From: Opitutia bacterium
GTDB lineage: Bacteria > Verrucomicrobiota > Verrucomicrobiia > Opitutales > Seribacteraceae
Direction of reading: 5' to 3'
DNA length: 37,696 nt
Assembly: GCA_002694035.1 (NCBI GenBank)
Contig: NZKY01000063.1
Span: forward strand, 14,259 to 51,954
Shown here in pieces: positions 1 through 7,396 of this stretch; within the stretch, counting starts at the first letter, position 1; each line of letters begins with the position of its first letter. Position numbers and translations under genes: made by a program. The notes beneath the pieces are model-generated. The model was not told where the DNA came from. It saw only the letters and a list, made by a program, of their open reading frames with translations, and did not search any database.

Positions 1-2
1 AA

Positions 3-173
3 AACAATGCACCTCAAACATGGAACGAAGCATGGACCGGTTTTGATCCAAGGAAAGAACCATTGGATGTTGAAATCTTTAAAGAATGTCAAGAAGATGG
101 AGTCGTAATCAGGTTGCTTCGTTACCAAATTAAATATTCTTTGCAGCAACGAGTAGTAGTCTTTCAACTTTAG
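3..173 (+). pseudogene. Remnant of a secreted alpha/beta-hydrolase (acetylxylan-esterase-like), N-terminal part
   Basis: An open frame runs in from the left edge and stops at 171-173. It reads TWNEAWTGFDPRKEPLDVEI and then EDGVVIRLLRYQI. From memory, this resembles the N-terminal segment of exported alpha/beta-hydrolases of the acetylxylan-esterase/dienelactone-hydrolase type that are common in planctomycetes and Verrucomicrobia. In that family a glycine/phenylalanine-rich stretch and the hydrolase fold with its nucleophile elbow should follow. Here the similarity ends after RYQI, the frame reads a few unrelated residues and stops. No continuation is visible in the other frames, so it looks like a decayed or rearranged copy. 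The 5' part is outside the window. Family recognition is by eye and moderately secure. Confidence 0.45.
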
Positions 174-188
174 TCCATCAGACTCTAA

Positions 189-353
189 AAATTTTCAAAT
201 GATTTCCAAAAAGAGTTGGAAGGGTATCAAAGGATTAAAATTGATCAAAGCGAGGCACTCCAACCCAAAAAAGGTACAAAATTGAAACCAATAATTTACA
301 GTGCTAAATGGATAGGTTTACCACCTGAATTTAAATCTCTTCGTTGGATGTAA
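189..353 (+). pseudogene. Open-frame remnant without a start codon, unknown family
   Basis: This 54-codon stretch is open from the stop codon at 186-188 to the TAA at 351-353. It lies in the same frame as the hydrolase remnant before it, from which it is separated by two stop codons (171-173 and 186-188). It ends with the peptide WIGLPPEFKSLRWM, which looks protein-like, but it has no upstream ATG and I do not recognise the family. It may be the tail of the same decayed gene or of a second gene joined by a rearrangement, or simply a chance open frame. Confidence 0.2.
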
Positions 354-389
354 GAAACGAGTTTAATGCTGTTAGCTAAAAGGTGGTGA

Positions 390-767
390 TTAGAATGGAA
401 CATCATCTTCGATTCCATCATCATACTCATCAAAAGTATCATAGGATGATGAATCCGGTTCATTCATTGGAGGCGGGGCATCTTCTGATTGAATCTTATA
501 CCCACTTACAGATGTAAACCATTTGGTTATCCCATCTTTTCCCTGCCATTCCCTACCATTTAAGCGGGCTTCAATTGTCACTTTTTGTCCTTTTTGTAGG
601 TTTTGACTAAGATCAATTGAATCTTTAATAAATTCAACTGGAATGGGGTTTGCCCACTTCCCGTCACCGGTTTCCACCACAACTTGATGTTTTCTGAACC
701 CGTTTGCACCGTATTCCCTTACTTCGTCAACGAAAACCACTTCTCCTTTAATTGTTACTTCGTTCAT
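390..767 (-). CDS. DUF3127 (OB-fold, SSB-like) protein
   Basis: This is a 125-residue protein. Residues about 1-95 match the DUF3127 pattern as I know it: a beta-strand start (EVTIKGEVVFVDE), a GANGFRKHQVVVET segment, then an RLNGREWQGKDGITKWFTS core. The family is predicted to adopt an OB fold like single-stranded-DNA-binding proteins. The tail is acidic and ends DDVPF, close to the DDxPF tip with which SSB recruits partner proteins. That suggests, by inference, a nucleic-acid-binding role in repair or replication. The start is ATG. It is transcribed alone, divergent from the lipoprotein gene at 1043, with a long inverted repeat in the shared upstream region. The biochemical function of the family is not established. 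Confidence 0.85.
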   Translation of the reverse strand: MNEVTIKGEVVFVDEVREYGANGFRKHQVVVETGDGKWANPIPVEFIKDSIDLSQNLQKGQKVTIEARLNGREWQGKDGITKWFTSVSGYKIQSEDAPPPMNEPDSSSYDTFDEYDDGIEDDVPF

Positions 768-890
768 AGATTTTAGAATTTATAATGTGTGATCATATAA
801 TAGGAATGATTAATTTATTGAAATAAAAAAAAGAGTTTCTGCATGAAATTCGAAATTCTTAAAATAACTTAGTTAGAAAATTATCTAGCT

Positions 891-934
891 AAGCTAATTA
901 AACTGGTATGCTTGATTATAAGTTTAATTAGCTT
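891..934. repeat. Perfect 14-bp inverted repeat in a divergent promoter region
   Basis: The arms AAGCTAATTAAACT (891-904) and AGTTTAATTAGCTT (921-934) are exact reverse complements around a 16-base spacer. The repeat lies between the divergent starts at 767 (DUF3127 gene) and 1043 (lipoprotein). Neither side has a T-run suited to intrinsic termination, so an operator or a hairpin in a 5' leader is more likely than a terminator. The arms are AT-rich, but a perfect 14-bp match is unlikely by chance. Confidence 0.7.
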
Positions 935-1042
935 GAGATTATATTTATTAATAAAGGACTCTTAATTTGTTTAAATAGAGTTCATTACTTTAGAGTTTAA
1001 TAATTCTTTTGCTAAAATTAAATTGTCTGTAAGGTTAACATT

Positions 1043-1432
1043 ATGAAATTATCCAAGACTTCCCTCTTTATTGTTTTTTTATTCACTTTCTTTCTTTCTT
1101 CCTGCGGGGTAGATCTTGCAGGAAATTATACGGGATTAGTTGAAGGAAAAAAAGTAAGAATACTTTTTCAAAAAGATGGCCAAGCACAACTATTTGGCTA
1201 TTTCCCAGATGAACTTTCTGGTCAGTGGGTAGAGGAGAAAACATTTAAGGAACCCCAAATTTGGACTACTTTTAATGGACCTAAAGAGAAACCATTTAGG
1301 GTTCGTTTTGAATTGATACAAGAGGGAGAAAATTTAGTGCTTGTTGGGCTCAAAGCCAGACCAATGGGTAAGGGAATGAAGTTAAACACCGTACGATTCC
1401 AGGGGAAACCAATATTTAAACCTGGAGCTTGA
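1043..1432 (+). CDS. Small lipoprotein, unknown function
   Basis: This is a 129-residue protein with a type II signal peptide: MKLSK, a hydrophobic stretch FLFTFFL, then the lipobox LSSC with the acylated cysteine at position 21. The mature part is short and predicted to be beta-rich (GNYTGLVEGKKVRILFQKDG and later strands), consistent with a small beta-barrel or beta-sandwich on a lipid anchor. I do not recognise the family. It ends 31 bases before the stop of the convergent SixA-like gene. The start is ATG after an AT-rich upstream region that includes the 891-934 inverted repeat. It probably faces the periplasm or sits in the outer membrane. Confidence 0.7.
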   Translation: MKLSKTSLFIVFLFTFFLSSCGVDLAGNYTGLVEGKKVRILFQKDGQAQLFGYFPDELSGQWVEEKTFKEPQIWTTFNGPKEKPFRVRFELIQEGENLVLVGLKARPMGKGMKLNTVRFQGKPIFKPGA

Positions 1433-1463
1433 TTGTATGATATTGAATCTGGTAAGTGGGAGT

Positions 1464-1985
1464 TTAGATCAATTCCAAATTTTTTTCAGATTCGTTTTTA
1501 GGGAAGTCAAATTCCGCTACTTTTGGAACCACACTAATTGTTTTTTCCCATTTGATTTTTTCAAATTCCAATATGATCATTCCACAAGTCGGTACATTAT
1601 CAATAGGAAGTCCCCATACTTGATTTACTAAACTTGTGATTCCAGGATTGTGCCCAAAGAGCATGACCGAATTGTAGTCATTATTTAACTTCCCAATGAT
1701 CTCGAGCCATGCAGAAATTGAAGCCAAATAGAGATTTGGATTTTTAATTATACGCTGAAGGGTAAAATTGATTTCCTGACAGATTATTTTCGCTGTAGAA
1801 AATGCCCGAAGGGCCGTGCTTGTTTCAACATAATCGGGTGAAAAACCTTGGTTTTTTAATCTTAGTCCCATTTCTGGGGCATTTTTTAGACCTCTTTGAT
1901 TTAACTGACGATCATGATCATCGACATGTGGTTCGTTCCAACTCGATTTTGCATGACGGACAAGAACTAGTTTTTTGAAACTCAT
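1464..1985 (-). CDS. sixA: SixA-like histidine phosphatase
   Basis: The protein belongs to the histidine phosphatase superfamily. Near its start it has LVLVRHAKSSWN, the RHAxS/RHG catalytic motif whose histidine is phosphorylated. Mid-protein it has TSTALRAFSTA, the usual second arginine region, and it has LFGHNPGITSL, the H-N-P motif typical of SixA. SixA removes phosphate from histidine-containing phosphotransfer proteins in E. coli; the target here is unknown. I chose the ATG at 1985 (MSFKKLVLV), which starts about seven residues before the RHA motif as in other members. A longer frame would need a TTG at 2003. The gene follows the AIM24-family gene by 33 bases on the same strand and may be cotranscribed with it. 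Confidence 0.85.
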   Translation of the reverse strand: MSFKKLVLVRHAKSSWNEPHVDDHDRQLNQRGLKNAPEMGLRLKNQGFSPDYVETSTALRAFSTAKIICQEINFTLQRIIKNPNLYLASISAWLEIIGKLNNDYNSVMLFGHNPGITSLVNQVWGLPIDNVPTCGMIILEFEKIKWEKTISVVPKVAEFDFPKNESEKNLELI

Positions 1986-2018
1986 AGGATTTTCATAAAA
2001 CAACTTTATTTTATTGTG

Positions 2019-2807
2019 TTAATCCCCATCCATCATCCTTCCTAATCCACCTAAAATAGAACCTTCTCCCTGACTTTTTCCTCCTGCAGATGGGGCACAC
2101 TGAATTATCCGATCTGCAAGTCTAGAGAAGGGAAGACTTTGGAGCCATACTGTTCCAAACCCACTTAAACTGGCCAAAAACAAACCTTCCCCTCCAAAGA
2201 ACATAGACTTTAAACCTCCGGCTCTTTCGATGTCGTAATTAATAGATTCTTCGAATGCAACTATACAACCGGTATCCACTTTAATTGTTTCACCATTTAA
2301 TTGCTTCTTAACAACGGTACCTCCCGCGTGAACAAATGTTTTCCCATCTCCACTTAATTTCTGCAGAATGAAACCTTCACCCCCAAAAAATCCAACGCCT
2401 AATTTCTTTTGAAAGGCTATTGATATTTTTGTACCCAGTGCAGCACACAAAAAAGAGTCCTTCTGGCATAAAATGGTTCCCTGATGATTTTGAAGATCTG
2501 CACAGATAATTTTACCGGGGTAGGGAGCAGCAAAACTTACACGTTTTTTGGCCATTTCCATATTTGTAAAATGAGTCATAAAAATGGACTCTCCAGTAAG
2601 TGCTCGTTTACCTACATTGACTAATTTACCGAACAAACCTTCGCTCGGATTTGAGCCATCTCCCATTTTTGTTTCAAATGTTATACCGTCTTCCATGTAA
2701 TTCATGGCACCGGCCTCTGCAATTACAGTCTCACCTGGATCCAGTTCAATTTCAACAATTTGCATATCATCTCCGATGAGTTCGTAATCAATTTCGTGGC
2801 TATTCAT
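2019..2807 (-). CDS. TIGR00266/AIM24 family protein
   Basis: The 262-residue protein has the glycine-rich beta repeat pattern of the TIGR00266/AIM24 family: [18 protein letters not shown] near the N-terminus, a central [13 protein letters not shown], and [17 protein letters not shown] then [17 protein letters not shown] in the second half. Members fold as a trimeric double-stranded beta barrel. In mitochondria the homologue helps organise the inner membrane, but the bacterial role is not defined. The C-terminal 20 residues are a glycine/serine-rich tail. The start is ATG with an upstream region of about 170 bases before tRNA-Thr. It is probably the first gene of a two-gene unit with the SixA-like phosphatase. 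No signal peptide is visible, so it is likely cytoplasmic. Confidence 0.9.
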   Translation of the reverse strand: MNSHEIDYELIGDDMQIVEIELDPGETVIAEAGAMNYMEDGITFETKMGDGSNPSEGLFGKLVNVGKRALTGESIFMTHFTNMEMAKKRVSFAAPYPGKIICADLQNHQGTILCQKDSFLCAALGTKISIAFQKKLGVGFFGGEGFILQKLSGDGKTFVHAGGTVVKKQLNGETIKVDTGCIVAFEESINYDIERAGGLKSMFFGGEGLFLASLSGFGTVWLQSLPFSRLADRIIQCAPSAGGKSQGEGSILGGLGRMMDGD

Positions 2808-2978
2808 AACTCGTTGATAATGTAATTACCTGTGGTAAGTAAATTATATATCTTAGAAAAGAATTAATTACAGAGCAAAAACCCCTTGAATTCCAGTGTT
2901 TGTAGTCGAATTCTGCTTACTATTAAAATTGGAATTTGCCAAAAAACTTGAATTGCAAGATAAGATTTTGAAAGAAGG

Positions 2979-3054
2979 GCCGACGTAGCTCAGTTGGTAG
3001 AGCATCTCATTCGTAATGAGGGGGTCACCGGTTCGAATCCGGTCGTCGGCTCCA
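2979..3054 (+). tRNA. tRNA-Thr (anticodon CGU)
   Basis: A complete cloverleaf can be folded. The acceptor arms GCCGACG and CGTCGGC pair over seven bases, the D-arm contains AGCTCAGTTGGTAGAGC, the anticodon loop TTCGTAA carries CGT at 3012-3014, and the T-arm is CCGGTTCGAATCCGG. The discriminator is T at 3051 and the CCA end is encoded at 3052-3054. The anticodon reads ACG threonine codons, and the overall sequence resembles bacterial tRNA-Thr. It stands alone, upstream of the AIM24-family gene on the other strand. Confidence 0.97.
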
Positions 3055-3063
3055 TTTTGTAAG

Positions 3064-3240
3064 ATGTTTTTTCGAATTTTTTTTAAGTCTTTTTTATTTG
3101 TCCTTAGTTCTCTTTTTGCCTATTCGCACTTAGCTATTGGAATAAAAGAATCTGATACAATTATGACATTGGGAGGATTACTTGCCTTGGTTTTATCACT
3201 CAGTCTTCTGATATCAATTTTTCTAAGTCTTAAAAAATAA
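3064..3240 (+). CDS. Possible 58-residue small membrane protein next to tRNA-Thr
   Basis: An ATG ten bases after the tRNA CCA end opens a 58-codon frame with two hydrophobic segments, FFKSFLFVLSSLFAY and LGGLLALVLSLSLLISIFL, separated by a short polar link (IKESDT). This would make a two-helix membrane peptide. A longer version of the frame starts inside the tRNA and is not credible. There is no recognisable family and no obvious ribosome-binding site. It ends 16 bases before the stop of the convergent DUF6428 gene, so it fills the available space neatly. It could be real or a chance frame in T-rich DNA. Confidence 0.4.
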   Translation: MFFRIFFKSFLFVLSSLFAYSHLAIGIKESDTIMTLGGLLALVLSLSLLISIFLSLKK

Positions 3241-3256
3241 AAAAATATAAGCAGGA

Positions 3257-3706
3257 TTAACAGCACCCAGAATTTGGGTCGCAACCGGATGAAGTTTCAG
3301 GAATGTTATTACTAGTGATTCCGCATTTTTCCTTAGCCAAGCAATCAGTTTGTGTTACTGAAAGGTGAAATTTATTTTCATAAAATTCTAGGTTGTATTT
3401 ACCAATTGTCTCATTTTGATACTCTACTTCAATTTCCAAATCTTCGAGATTAATCTCTTCTTCAGCTTTTGAAATAATTTCTAAGATTTTTTCTGATTGA
3501 ATACGATGGTCAAAATCCTCAGCGGTCCAAAGTTGGAAGTTTGCAACTTTTTCTTCTCGAACGGTTCCTCCGCAATCAATGTAAGTTTTGGTAATAAAAC
3601 CCACCTCAGTGATGTGATAGTGAGATGGTACATTGCTTCCATTTGGCAGTGAAAAAATAACTTCGCTGACGGTAGATAGGTGATTCTTGAATTCAGAAAT
3701 TCTCAT
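3257..3706 (-). CDS. DUF6428 family protein
   Basis: This 149-residue protein matches DUF6428 as I remember it: a start MRISEFKNHLSTV, then PSHYHITEVGFITKTYIDCG, then EEKVANFQLWTAEDFDHR, a helical EKILEIISKAEE, an EDLEIEVEYQ strand, and a cysteine-rich C-terminus with CLAKEKCG and CDPNSGCC. The paired cysteines at the end suggest metal or metalloid binding. Relatives often sit beside arsenic-resistance genes, but no ars gene is present here, so that link is weak. I use the ATG at 3706; a longer frame begins with TTG at 3730 and adds eight residues. The protein is presumably cytoplasmic. The gene converges on the small membrane ORF. Confidence 0.8.
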   Translation of the reverse strand: MRISEFKNHLSTVSEVIFSLPNGSNVPSHYHITEVGFITKTYIDCGGTVREEKVANFQLWTAEDFDHRIQSEKILEIISKAEEEINLEDLEIEVEYQNETIGKYNLEFYENKFHLSVTQTDCLAKEKCGITSNNIPETSSGCDPNSGCC

Positions 3707-3819
3707 TCGTACTAGATTAGAAAACCTCAAATTTTTTCAAGGTTAAAAATTCAGGATTTTAATTTCAGAACTCGGTAATCCTCTTGCATTTAGTATTGAA
3801 CAGGTTATTGCGTTTTACT

Positions 3820-4329
3820 ATGGGACCTTTCGTTTTTTTTACTAGTATTAGTTGTCTTTGTTTTTTTAGTTGTTCAGAATTTGATTCAATAGAGACTAAT
3901 GACAGTGATATTGAAGGGGGAAAATCAACAATCAATCGAATTCAGAAATTAAAAGAGCAAGAGATGGTGATTGATACACTCAAGTGGGAGAATACAAGAT
4001 TATCCCTAAAGATTAAACAGGTAAACGGAGAGTCTTTGGTAAAAGATAAACAAACAGGTTTGTGGCACTATGATGTTGAGCGCCAACCTTTCACAGGAAG
4101 AGCTTTAGAAGTTTTTCATGATAATTCACCTAGAGGTGAGGCAGACTTTCTAAAAGGAAAAAAAGATGGGATGGAAAGGTTTTGGTGGCCAAATGGAAAA
4201 TTAAAAGAACAGGGTCAATGGTTTGATGGACGTGCACATGGTATTTTCAAGAGTTGGGACCAAAAGGGAAATATGAAAAAAATGAGCCGCTATAAAAATG
4301 GCGAACTAATTGAAATAATTCTCGAATGA
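3820..4329 (+). CDS. MORN-variant (YwqK-like) lipoprotein
   Basis: The 169-residue protein starts MGPFVFFTSISCLCFFSC, a signal peptide with a lipobox-like CFFSC, so it is probably lipid-anchored. A helical linker (RIQKLKEQEMVIDTLKWEN) follows. The second half holds repeats of the MORN variant / YwqK type: GLWHYDVERQPFTGRALEVF, then GKKDGMERFWWPNGKLKEQG, then GRAHGIFKSWDQKGNMKKMS and a final YKNGELIEI. These repeats form beta-hairpin stacks; in YwqK they were annotated as an antitoxin, but that function is not supported here. The ATG at 3820 gives a proper signal peptide; the longer frame needs a TTG at 3784. It converges on the secreted protein at 4346. Confidence 0.75.
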   Translation: MGPFVFFTSISCLCFFSCSEFDSIETNDSDIEGGKSTINRIQKLKEQEMVIDTLKWENTRLSLKIKQVNGESLVKDKQTGLWHYDVERQPFTGRALEVFHDNSPRGEADFLKGKKDGMERFWWPNGKLKEQGQWFDGRAHGIFKSWDQKGNMKKMSRYKNGELIEIILE

Positions 4330-4345
4330 ATGAATTCCTTTAAGA

Positions 4346-5287
4346 TTAGAAAGAAAGTCCTCTTGGAAGGGTAACTTCGCCTATGAAAGAAGGTCGCTGG
4401 GTGAAAATTGGACCTTTGTGACTAAGGACGACTTGTTTGATCATAATTTGAAAGGCTCTTTTTGGTTGATCGAAGGAAAAAGTAAGCAATAGATCCAACC
4501 TTTGATTAGGTTTGCCCTGATCATCGGGATCCTTAACCAAAATCGGACCACCTGCTCCTTTTTGATCAGGACAAAAATAAAAAAGTTTTGATGGTGTTTT
4601 TTCATTGAACTTTAAAATGACATCTCCTTGACCTGATCCATTGCCAATAATTCCAGTGTCGTAGTTTAAGTCTGAATTTTCGGGATCAGTTCCAATCATA
4701 AATGTCCGACCGTAAGTATCTTTACTTAGGGTAAAGCGATAGCTTAGACCACGGTCAATGTATAGAACTCTTTCACTGCTATTGCTTTCGTCGAGGTCTA
4801 AATCGCCTTTAATTTCAAATCTCCCATTCTTCCAGCCTACTGGAAGAAGAACTTCAATCCCTAAAAGCCTAGTGGTTTTCCATTGAATACCATATTCACT
4901 GGCTTCTTTAAGAATTGGTATGAATGATTCTGTTTTGATTTGGCTTGATGAATGGCGAGCTAAATGTCGAATTTGATTCCTCCATTGATGTTCGAAAGCA
5001 ATTTTCCACTTTTCGTTATAACTGGTATCTTCAGGAAAATCTTGCTGGTGAAGATAAATTAACTCATCCCTGATAGATTTATTTCTTATATTGTTGAGAA
5101 ACCATTTGAACTCACTTTCTTTAAGGGAGAAAATTGAGTTTTTTAAAAATAAATCGAAGTTGGATAGACGAAAACTATCGAACATTTCTCTGCCCAAAGC
5201 GTTAACTGGGTGAAGCTGTGCACGAGACTGGTTTATTAATATAAAAATAAAACAAAAAAAATAAACTAACTTTATAGTAACTCGCAT
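4346..5287 (-). CDS. Exported protein of unknown function
   Basis: The 313-residue protein begins with a signal peptide: MRVTIK, a hydrophobic core LVYFFCFIFILI and a likely cleavage after SRA. The mature part has an alpha-helical first half and a beta-rich second half (LGIEVLLPVGWKNGRFEIKG, then GRTFMIGTDPENSDLNYDTG). No family or catalytic motif is recognisable. The start is ATG. It is divergent from the LysR regulator gene at 5421, with about 133 bases between them. Such an arrangement often means the regulator controls the neighbour, although that is only inference. The C-terminus GEVTLPRGLSF ends in phenylalanine, which is common for outer-membrane or exported proteins but not diagnostic. 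Confidence 0.75.
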   Translation of the reverse strand: MRVTIKLVYFFCFIFILINQSRAQLHPVNALGREMFDSFRLSNFDLFLKNSIFSLKESEFKWFLNNIRNKSIRDELIYLHQQDFPEDTSYNEKWKIAFEHQWRNQIRHLARHSSSQIKTESFIPILKEASEYGIQWKTTRLLGIEVLLPVGWKNGRFEIKGDLDLDESNSSERVLYIDRGLSYRFTLSKDTYGRTFMIGTDPENSDLNYDTGIIGNGSGQGDVILKFNEKTPSKLFYFCPDQKGAGGPILVKDPDDQGKPNQRLDLLLTFSFDQPKRAFQIMIKQVVLSHKGPIFTQRPSFIGEVTLPRGLSF

Positions 5288-5420
5288 TCGCGAATGCTAA
5301 GAATTTCTTTTGCCTCAGACAAGCGAGAAGATAAAGTTTTCACCGTGAATGTCTTAAGCAAGAATTATACAAAAAACGAAGACAATCATAATTTGGTTCG
5401 CGATTTGCTGTTGTTTATTA

Positions 5421-6347
5421 ATGAAAAGAATTAGACCTTTCGATACAAGGCAATTGGAAGCTTTTGACATGCTATGTCGAACGGGAAGTTTTACAAAAAC
5501 AGCTAAAAATCTTTTCTTAACTCAGTCCGCAGTTAGCCATTCGATGAAAAACCTTGAAGAAGAAGCTGGTTGTCAACTTTTTAGGAAACAAGGGAAAAAA
5601 GTCACACTAACCGAGGCAGGTGATCGATTGCTAGATTTTGTTCGTCCCTTTTTAGATGAAATGGGAAAAGTCAGAAATGAACTTGATGGCTTTGAAAAAT
5701 TTGGTACCGGAAGAATAAGACTAGGTGCAAGTGCCCAAGCTTGTCGCTTTCTTTTGCCATCCATCATTAAGGAGTTTAATGAAACTCAATCGATTTGCCG
5801 GTTCGAGATTGAGTGTGCGGACACACCCGGTTGTTTAAACCTTTTGATTGATGGCAAAATTGACTTGGCGATCACATTGTCTCCAATGAATGTGGCAGGG
5901 GTCGAATTTGTTCCTTGTTTTAATGATGAATTAAGAATGGTTGTTCCTCCCTCTCATCCTTGGGCAAAGGCTGGAAAGATAAATTTTGAACAGACAAAAA
6001 ACGAGAATTTCATACTTTATAATCGAACAAGTTACACTTTTAGAATCTTGAATGATTATTTAAACAAGTCTGGAGTCCACTTGACTTCATCAATGGAGAT
6101 TAGCAGTCCTGAAGCCAGTAAAGAACTAATTAAGGTAGGTATTGGAATTGGTATTCTTGCAGATTGGGTTGTCGAAGAAGATGTTAATAAAGGGGAGTTA
6201 GTTAGTCTTCAGTTGGGTAAGAAAAAACTGGCAAGAACTTGGGGGATTTCTGTTAAAAAGGGAAGAACTTTGAACAAAGCAGAACGAATGTTTATTAACA
6301 TTGCAGAGGAATCGGGTTGTCATTGGATGCTGAATAAAAAGTTGTAG
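5421..6347 (+). CDS. LysR-family transcriptional regulator
   Basis: The 308-residue protein has the standard LysR layout. Residues about 8-65 form the winged helix-turn-helix (RQLEAFDMLCRTGSFTKTAK, then TQSAVSHSMKNLEEEAGCQL), followed by a linker helix. The periplasmic-binding-protein-like effector domain runs from about residue 95 to the end, with GTGRIRLGASAQ opening it and KVGIGIGILADWVV near the second lobe. LysR proteins are tetramers that bind T-N11-A sites and respond to a small molecule; the effector cannot be told from the sequence. It is divergent from an exported protein gene, its likely but unproven target. The start is ATG and the length is normal for the family. Confidence 0.92.
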   Translation: MKRIRPFDTRQLEAFDMLCRTGSFTKTAKNLFLTQSAVSHSMKNLEEEAGCQLFRKQGKKVTLTEAGDRLLDFVRPFLDEMGKVRNELDGFEKFGTGRIRLGASAQACRFLLPSIIKEFNETQSICRFEIECADTPGCLNLLIDGKIDLAITLSPMNVAGVEFVPCFNDELRMVVPPSHPWAKAGKINFEQTKNENFILYNRTSYTFRILNDYLNKSGVHLTSSMEISSPEASKELIKVGIGIGILADWVVEEDVNKGELVSLQLGKKKLARTWGISVKKGRTLNKAERMFINIAEESGCHWMLNKKL

Positions 6348-6400
6348 TGGTTAAAAGTCGAAGGATTGACTTCTCTTTACAATATTAAATAAGTGAGGAG

Positions 6401-6802
6401 ATGATACGATTCGGCTTTTTTTTAACTTTATTTATTTTTTTGGTTTCTTGTTCCTCAGAAGGAAAATTTTTCAGGCAATCATATCCTGATAAGTTCAAAT
6501 TAAATGCTGAAACGGATGTTATGGAAACATTGAATGGGAACACATTTGTGGCTAATGTGAAAAATATTCATCCAGTTTTTGGTGAAGCCTTGACCATAAA
6601 AGTTAGAGGTTTGAAAGTAGATTCAATTGAAACGGAAGATTCCTCATCTGCCAGTAGAGCTTTTAGGCAGTGGCATAAATTTAGTAATTTGTTGAAAGAG
6701 GCAAGTGACATTGAGTTGAGAAATTTAGAGAGGGGGAGGAATGGTTTTTGGATATGGGCAGATGTATATATTGATGGTGAAATTTTGGGAGATCTTTATT
6801 AA
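6401..6802 (+). CDS. Degenerate staphylococcal-nuclease-like lipoprotein
   Basis: The 133-residue protein has a lipoprotein signal (FLTLFIFLVSC, acylated Cys17) and an SNase-like fold pattern: NGNTFVANV, then GEALTIKVRGLKVDSIE, a helix, then IELRNLERGRNG and WADVYIDGEILGDLY. Compared with staphylococcal nuclease the catalytic Arg35, Asp40 and Glu43 keep their spacing as Arg69, Asp74 and Glu77. The calcium-ligand position Asp21 is Asn47, and the position of Arg87 is Trp117. The chain also stops at Tyr133, before the last helix of the usual domain. It may therefore be inactive, or a binding protein. The start ATG directly follows a GAGGAG, an unusually tight spacing. The next gene starts 38 bases later. 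Confidence 0.6.
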   Translation: MIRFGFFLTLFIFLVSCSSEGKFFRQSYPDKFKLNAETDVMETLNGNTFVANVKNIHPVFGEALTIKVRGLKVDSIETEDSSSASRAFRQWHKFSNLLKEASDIELRNLERGRNGFWIWADVYIDGEILGDLY

Positions 6803-6840
6803 TCAAACTTGCAGGAATCATTTTATTTGATCAGAACATT

Positions 6841-7383
6841 ATGATGACCAAGTTTTCTTCCCCTTTTTTATTCTTTCTTTGCTTCTGTGCATCTGTGTTA
6901 TTTTTGAATAGCCAATCGCGGGACCGAAGTGGTGATTCAAGAAAATTTCGCTTGGCTCCGATTGTCGAAGTGAAATCGAATAAAAACCCGACTATGGATG
7001 CGGGTAGATTAAATGTCAGTTTGCTAATGGACGGTCAATTACCTAAAGATGGTTGGCGTTCGACATGGACAGCATGGTTCAAAGTGGATCCAGTTCTTAC
7101 TTTTGATTTAGGGAGTGATAAAAGAATTGGAGTAATCCGCATATATTTCCAACCCACAGATCGAGCGGATGAACTTGTTGAAGTCAAAGTCGAGGTAAGT
7201 AGAGATGGAAATAATTTTGTTCTTTTTAATGAGTACGAAGAGTTTGTGACCGAAAAAGGCAAAGGAGCGTGGGCTGAATTAGATCTTCGAGCAGTCAATG
7301 CGAGATATTTCAGAATTTCACCAAAATTTCAAGGTTGGGGTCATTTATGGGGAGAGGTCGAGTTTTGGGAAATAACAAATTGA
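6841..7383 (+). CDS. Exported discoidin-like (F5/8 type C) domain protein
   Basis: The 180-residue protein has a signal peptide (FLFFLCFCASVLFLNSQS) followed by a single beta-sandwich of the F5/8 type C / galactose-binding-like class. Clues are LLMDGQLPKDGWRSTWTAWF near the start, a VLTFDLGSDKRIGVIRIYFQ strand pair, VKVEVSRDGNNFVLF, and the closing ARYFRISPK and LWGEVEFWE. Such domains bind carbohydrates or cell-surface ligands; here it is on its own, without a catalytic partner, so it is most likely a small secreted binding protein. The start is ATG-ATG; I keep the first. It lies just behind the SNase-like lipoprotein and may be cotranscribed with it. The exact ligand is unknown. Confidence 0.75.
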   Translation: MMTKFSSPFLFFLCFCASVLFLNSQSRDRSGDSRKFRLAPIVEVKSNKNPTMDAGRLNVSLLMDGQLPKDGWRSTWTAWFKVDPVLTFDLGSDKRIGVIRIYFQPTDRADELVEVKVEVSRDGNNFVLFNEYEEFVTEKGKGAWAELDLRAVNARYFRISPKFQGWGHLWGEVEFWEITN

Positions 7384-7396
7384 ATTTCTAGTTCAG

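Noticed and set aside
3016-3063. Upstream extension of the small membrane frame into tRNA-Thr
   Set aside because: The first 16 codons lie mostly in the tRNA anticodon and T-arm, so only the part from 3064 is kept as a possible gene.
6778-6840. Possible fusion of the nuclease-like gene with the discoidin-like gene in a shifted frame
   Set aside because: The discoidin-like protein has its own clear signal peptide right after this stretch, so the open shifted frame is more likely chance or a remnant of a lost tail.
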